From: M3007 sp044226205
GTDB lineage: Bacteria > Bacteroidota > Bacteroidia > Chitinophagales > Saprospiraceae
Assembly: GCA_044226205.1 (NCBI GenBank)
Contig: JBGAHL010000003.1
Location: 210,786 to 274,785, forward strand
Reading direction: 5' to 3'
Length of the DNA: 64,000 nt
Program-made: the position numbers and the translations under genes
The notes under the pieces: generated by a model
Database searches by the model: none
What the model was told of the DNA's origin: nothing
Seen by the model: the letters and a program-made list of their open reading frames with translations, nothing else
Shown here: positions 60,788-64,000 of the stretch, piece after piece
Numbering within the stretch: position 1 is the stretch's first letter
Layout of the letters: each line of letters opens with the position of its first letter

Positions 60788-60841
60788 CGCAGTGGGTATA
60801 ACTAGGTGTAGTTGCCTTTTTTTATACCAAACCGTTTTACG

Positions 60842-63673
60842 ATGAAAAAACTGATCCTTCTGCTTTTCGGTTGTTTTGCCGCCTGGTCGGCCTTTGCGCA
60901 GGTCACCTGCGATCCTTTGTTTCCGACGGTCAGCGGCGACGTGACCATTTATTACCATGCCGATCAGGGCAACGGCGCGCTGACAGGCGTTTCGCCGGTG
61001 TACGCCCACATGGGCGTCATTACCACGGCCAGCACCTCGCCGACCGACTGGCAACACGTCGTCACGACCTGGGGCACTGCCGATGCGGTGGGCGCCATGA
61101 CCTTCGTTAGCCCCAATCTTTGGAAAAAAACCATCAATATTCAGAGTTTTTTCAATATCCAGCCCGGGGAAACAGTGCTGCAACTGGCCTTCGTGTTTCG
61201 CAATACCAACGGCTCCATCGTGGGCCGGGCTGCCGACGGGTCGGATATTTATTACACCGTTTATCCCGAAAACAGCGGCCTGCTGACCACCTTCGTCACG
61301 CCGACGGCCACCACGCAGCTGAGTACCACGGGGGCGCAGATACCCGTCTCGGCCAATGCCTCGCAACCCGCCACCTTGTCTCTGAAAGACAACGGTACAC
61401 AGGTGGCTTCGGCCAGCGGCCAGACCCTCAATGCCACCATCACGGCCGGCGGGGTAGGGCTGCATACCGTTCAGTTTATCGCTACCACGGCCACGGAAGC
61501 CGACACGTCTACGTTTTACTACGTCGTGCCGCAGAACCTGCCGGCACAGGACCCGCCCGCAGGTACGGAACTGGGAATCAATTATTTAGCCGACCAGACC
61601 AAGGTGCGGCTTTCGCTGTACGCGCCGGGCAAATCCACGATTTTCGTGCTGGGCGACTTCAACAACTGGGTGCCCAACACCACTTACCAGATGAAAAAAA
61701 GCCTCGACGGCAATACCTGGTGGCTCGACATCAGCGGCCTGACGCCGGGGGAAATTTATCGTTTCCAGTATTTCGTGGACGGTTCGCTGAAAATTGCCGA
61801 CCCGCTCAGCACCCTCGTGCTCGACCCCTGGAACGACGCTTTCATCCCCGCACTGACCTGGCCCAACCTGCCGGCCTACCCGAGCGGAAAAACCACGGGT
61901 GTCGTGTCACTGTTGCAAACCGCACAACCGCCTTTCAACTGGACGGCCATCGGCTATGAACGGCCCAAGAAGACAGATCTGGTGATTTATGAGTTGCTGG
62001 TGCGCGATTTCGTGTCGGCCCACAACTACCAAACGCTCACCGACACGCTCGATTACCTCGAATCGCTGGGCGTGACGGCCATCGAACTCATGCCGGTGAA
62101 TGAATTCGACGGCAATATCAACTGGGGCTACGGCCCGGCCTACCACAAGGCTCTCGACAAATACTACGGCACGCCCGAGGCTTTGAAAACCTTCGTGGAC
62201 GAATGCCACAAGCGCAACATCGCGGTCATCCTCGACGTGGTATTCAACCAGGCCACAGGCGCCAGCCCGCTGGCCCAGCTCTACTGGGATGCCGCCAACA
62301 ACCGCCCCGCAGCCAACAATCCCTGGCTCAATCCCCAGGCCACGCACCCGTTCAGTGTGTTCAACGACTTTAACCACGAAAGCGCCGCGACCAAGGCTTA
62401 CGTCAAAAACTGCCTGAAATACTGGTTGCAGGAATTCAAGGTCGACGGTTTCCGCTTCGATTTGTCCAAAGGATTTACCCAGTTCAACTCGGGCTCCAAT
62501 GTGTCGCTTTGGGGGCAATACGATGCTTCGCGGGTGGCCATCTGGAAAAATTACGCCGACTTCATCTGGGGCGTCGACCCGACGGCGTACGTCATTCTCG
62601 AACATTTTGCAGACAACACGGAAGAAAAAGAACTGGCTGAATACGGCATGATGCTGTGGGGCAACATGTGGGGCGCTTACAAGGACGTTGCGCTCGGGTT
62701 CGCCAGTGGCGTCAATACCAGCCTTGGCAACGTGGTGTATTCCAACCGCGGCTGGAGCGTGCCGCACCTCGTCGGGTACATGGAAAGCCACGACGAAGAC
62801 CGCATTGCTTACGAATGCAAGACCTACGGCAACACCGCAGGCACCTACAATATCAAAAGCCTGCCGACGGGCATGCGCCGCATCGAGATGCTGGAAAACC
62901 TGTTTTACACGGTGCCCGGCCCGAAAATGCTGTGGCAGTTTGGTGAAATGGGCTACGATTTTCCCATCAATTATTGCCCCGACGGCACGATCAACCCCAA
63001 CTGCCGCACCGACCCCAAGCCGATCCGCTGGGACTATCTGGACAACCCGTACCGCCACCGCCTGCACGACGTGACCCGCGCCTTGCTCTATTTGAGAAAC
63101 AATTACGACGCTTTCGAAACGACCAATTATAGCGTAGGCGGACTGGGCAGCGGCCAGATTCGCTCCCTCATCCTCGGCGGTTCGGACTTGCGCGTGATTG
63201 TCATTGCCAATGTCGGCACCACGGTGGCCACGGCCTCGGTCGCTTTTCAGAACAACGAAACCCTGTACGAATACTACACAGGCCAGACCCTCGACGTGGT
63301 GGCCGGCACCAATTCCATCCAGTTGCAGCCCGGCGAATACCGGCTTTATCTCGATCAGTTCGTAGCGCTTCCACCCGGTGTGATCATCAGCGGCACGAAC
63401 GAACAATCGGGCTTTTTGAGTGGAATGGAAGTGTATCCCAACCCTGCCGGGGCTATCTTTGCCGTCGATTTTGCGCTGCGTGAAAGCGCGCAGGTGCAGG
63501 CGCAGGTGTTCGACTTCACCGGCCGTCTGGTTGTCTCGATACCTGCAACCGCTCTGCCCGCCGGCGAGCACCAGATCGAAATTACAACAGAAGGGTGGCC
63601 CGCCGGCGTTTATCAGGTGGTGCTGCGCGACAGCAATGGCGCCCAACTGACACGCAAGTTGTTGAAAATGTGA
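60842..63673 (+). CDS. Secreted GH13 alpha-amylase-family enzyme with T9SS domain
   Basis: 943 residues from MKKLILLLFGCFAAWSAFAQ, a signal peptide. N-terminal starch-binding-like beta domains (TIYYHADQGNGALTGVSPVY; about 20-230), a CBM48/E-set domain (KVRLSLYAPGKSTIFVLGDF, FNNWVPNTT), then the GH13 barrel with ELMPVNEFDGNINWGYGPAY. The nucleophile Asp is in VDGFRFDLSKGF, the acid/base Glu in AYVILEHFAD and the stabiliser Asp in GYMESHDEDRIAYE. The C-terminal beta domain and T9SS tail (MEVYPNPAGAIFAVDFA) end the protein. It probably degrades alpha-glucans outside the cell. Confidence 0.93.
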   Translation: MKKLILLLFGCFAAWSAFAQVTCDPLFPTVSGDVTIYYHADQGNGALTGVSPVYAHMGVITTASTSPTDWQHVVTTWGTADAVGAMTFVSPNLWKKTINIQSFFNIQPGETVLQLAFVFRNTNGSIVGRAADGSDIYYTVYPENSGLLTTFVTPTATTQLSTTGAQIPVSANASQPATLSLKDNGTQVASASGQTLNATITAGGVGLHTVQFIATTATEADTSTFYYVVPQNLPAQDPPAGTELGINYLADQTKVRLSLYAPGKSTIFVLGDFNNWVPNTTYQMKKSLDGNTWWLDISGLTPGEIYRFQYFVDGSLKIADPLSTLVLDPWNDAFIPALTWPNLPAYPSGKTTGVVSLLQTAQPPFNWTAIGYERPKKTDLVIYELLVRDFVSAHNYQTLTDTLDYLESLGVTAIELMPVNEFDGNINWGYGPAYHKALDKYYGTPEALKTFVDECHKRNIAVILDVVFNQATGASPLAQLYWDAANNRPAANNPWLNPQATHPFSVFNDFNHESAATKAYVKNCLKYWLQEFKVDGFRFDLSKGFTQFNSGSNVSLWGQYDASRVAIWKNYADFIWGVDPTAYVILEHFADNTEEKELAEYGMMLWGNMWGAYKDVALGFASGVNTSLGNVVYSNRGWSVPHLVGYMESHDEDRIAYECKTYGNTAGTYNIKSLPTGMRRIEMLENLFYTVPGPKMLWQFGEMGYDFPINYCPDGTINPNCRTDPKPIRWDYLDNPYRHRLHDVTRALLYLRNNYDAFETTNYSVGGLGSGQIRSLILGGSDLRVIVIANVGTTVATASVAFQNNETLYEYYTGQTLDVVAGTNSIQLQPGEYRLYLDQFVALPPGVIISGTNEQSGFLSGMEVYPNPAGAIFAVDFALRESAQVQAQVFDFTGRLVVSIPATALPAGEHQIEITTEGWPAGVYQVVLRDSNGAQLTRKLLKM

Positions 63674-63760
63674 TGATTCAAGAAAACGGTGGAATCTCGC
63701 CACGAGCGGGACCGCCGTCATTCCGACCGCCCGAAATAAGCGCGGTCGTCTGCATATACG

Positions 63761-63794
63761 GGAGCGAACGATACACGGTTCGCTCCTTTTTTTT
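63761..63794 (+). terminator. Terminator downstream of the amylase gene
   Basis: GGAGCGAAC and GTTCGCTCC form a 9-bp stem with an 8-base loop, followed by eight T. The remaining bases to 64000 show no gene. Confidence 0.88.
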
Positions 63795-63835
63795 GAGGGT
63801 TGATAAGGTTGATGAGGTTTATGAGGTTGATAGAA
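63795..63835. repeat. Partial unit of the GGTTGATAAGG repeat
   Basis: GAGGGTTGATAAGGTTGATG and the following GAGGTTTATGAGGTTGATAG match one arm of the palindrome at 30154-30335. No inverted arm is seen before the window ends. Confidence 0.7.
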
Positions 63836-63951
63836 AAGGGTTGTTTCTGCCCACTTGTATGGGGCTATTCCAAATTGTCGCTCAGGCTGCCTGAGCGGAT
63901 GAATGTTGGATAAGATTATCGACTTTCCGCCACTTTTGTGTCCGTGTTTTA

Positions 63952-63980
63952 TCGGATGTCTCCCTTCGGTCGACATGACA
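63952..63980. repeat. Half unit of the CTCCCTGCGGTCGAC palindrome family
   Basis: TCGGATGTCTCCCTTCGGTC followed by GACATGACA matches the left outer arm at 34644-34669. The partner arm may lie beyond the window end. Confidence 0.7.
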
Positions 63981-64000
63981 AAGGGCGTGTTTCGTGTCTG

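Noticed and set aside
1..64000. tRNA, rRNA, riboswitch, insertion sequence, prophage or origin
   Set aside because: No gap between genes shows cloverleaf-like arms with a CCA-adjacent acceptor stem, rRNA segments, transposase frames, phage structural genes or DnaA-box clusters that I could support by eye.

Overview
This window reads as chromosome of a GC-rich member of the Bacteroidota, most likely the Saprospiria (Saprospiraceae-like). The evidence is a SusC/SusD pair, five secreted proteins with C-terminal type IX secretion (T9SS) sorting domains, Bacteroidota-type promoters (TTG, about 18 bases, TAnnTTTG) and A-rich start regions without strong Shine-Dalgarno sequences. I see no rRNA, tRNA, transposase, phage gene or CRISPR array. 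Assignment below phylum is inference. || Layout. 1-15,600: end of a GT39-like membrane glycosyltransferase, a large T9SS protein, a TonB-C protein, an ECF sigma/anti-sigma pair, an alpha/beta hydrolase coupled to an SH3-amidase, adenine deaminase, a CsgG-like exported protein, a DjlA-like co-chaperone, an aspartoacylase-like protein and a BstA/YfiT protein with a long Lys/Ala repeat tail. 15,700-18,400: AlkA-type glycosylase and a GCS2-CBS protein. 18,488-25,974: a small glycan-use locus (SusC, SusD, beta-barrel protein, T9SS GH9 cellulase). 26,049-30,095: a six-repeat secreted protein and an acyl-CoA dehydrogenase. || 30,475-34,328 is a two-gene predicted conflict system: a SIR2-like protein with an effector-associated domain, overlapping by 4 bp an nSTAND1 NTPase with a transmembrane segment, coiled coil and FGE/sulfatase-modifying-factor sensor domain. 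40,001-42,242 is an ExbB-ExbD-TonB operon. Convergent to it (42,321-43,565) is the most unusual gene of the window: a cytoplasmic TIR domain joined by one membrane segment to a periplasmic TonB-C domain that is a close copy of the C-terminus of the neighbouring TonB. Together they suggest a TonB-type envelope sensor wired to a TIR effector. || 44,200-64,000: an HdeD protein, a coiled-coil exported protein, Xaa-Pro aminopeptidase, GcvH, an MFS exporter, FabG, a DUF3089 lipoprotein, an LpxL-like acyltransferase, an M48 lipoprotein protease, XseA with both ends altered by repeats, a proline-rich membrane protein, Ppx/GppA, a beta-barrel protein, a PhnP-like MBL hydrolase, an acyltransferase-3 protein coupled to a DDxxD isoprenoid-synthase-like protein, and a secreted GH13 amylase with a T9SS tail. 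|| The window carries at least seven families of palindromic or inverted repeats. Some sit between promoter and gene, one lies in frame inside a membrane-protein gene, and two appear to have replaced the ends of xseA.
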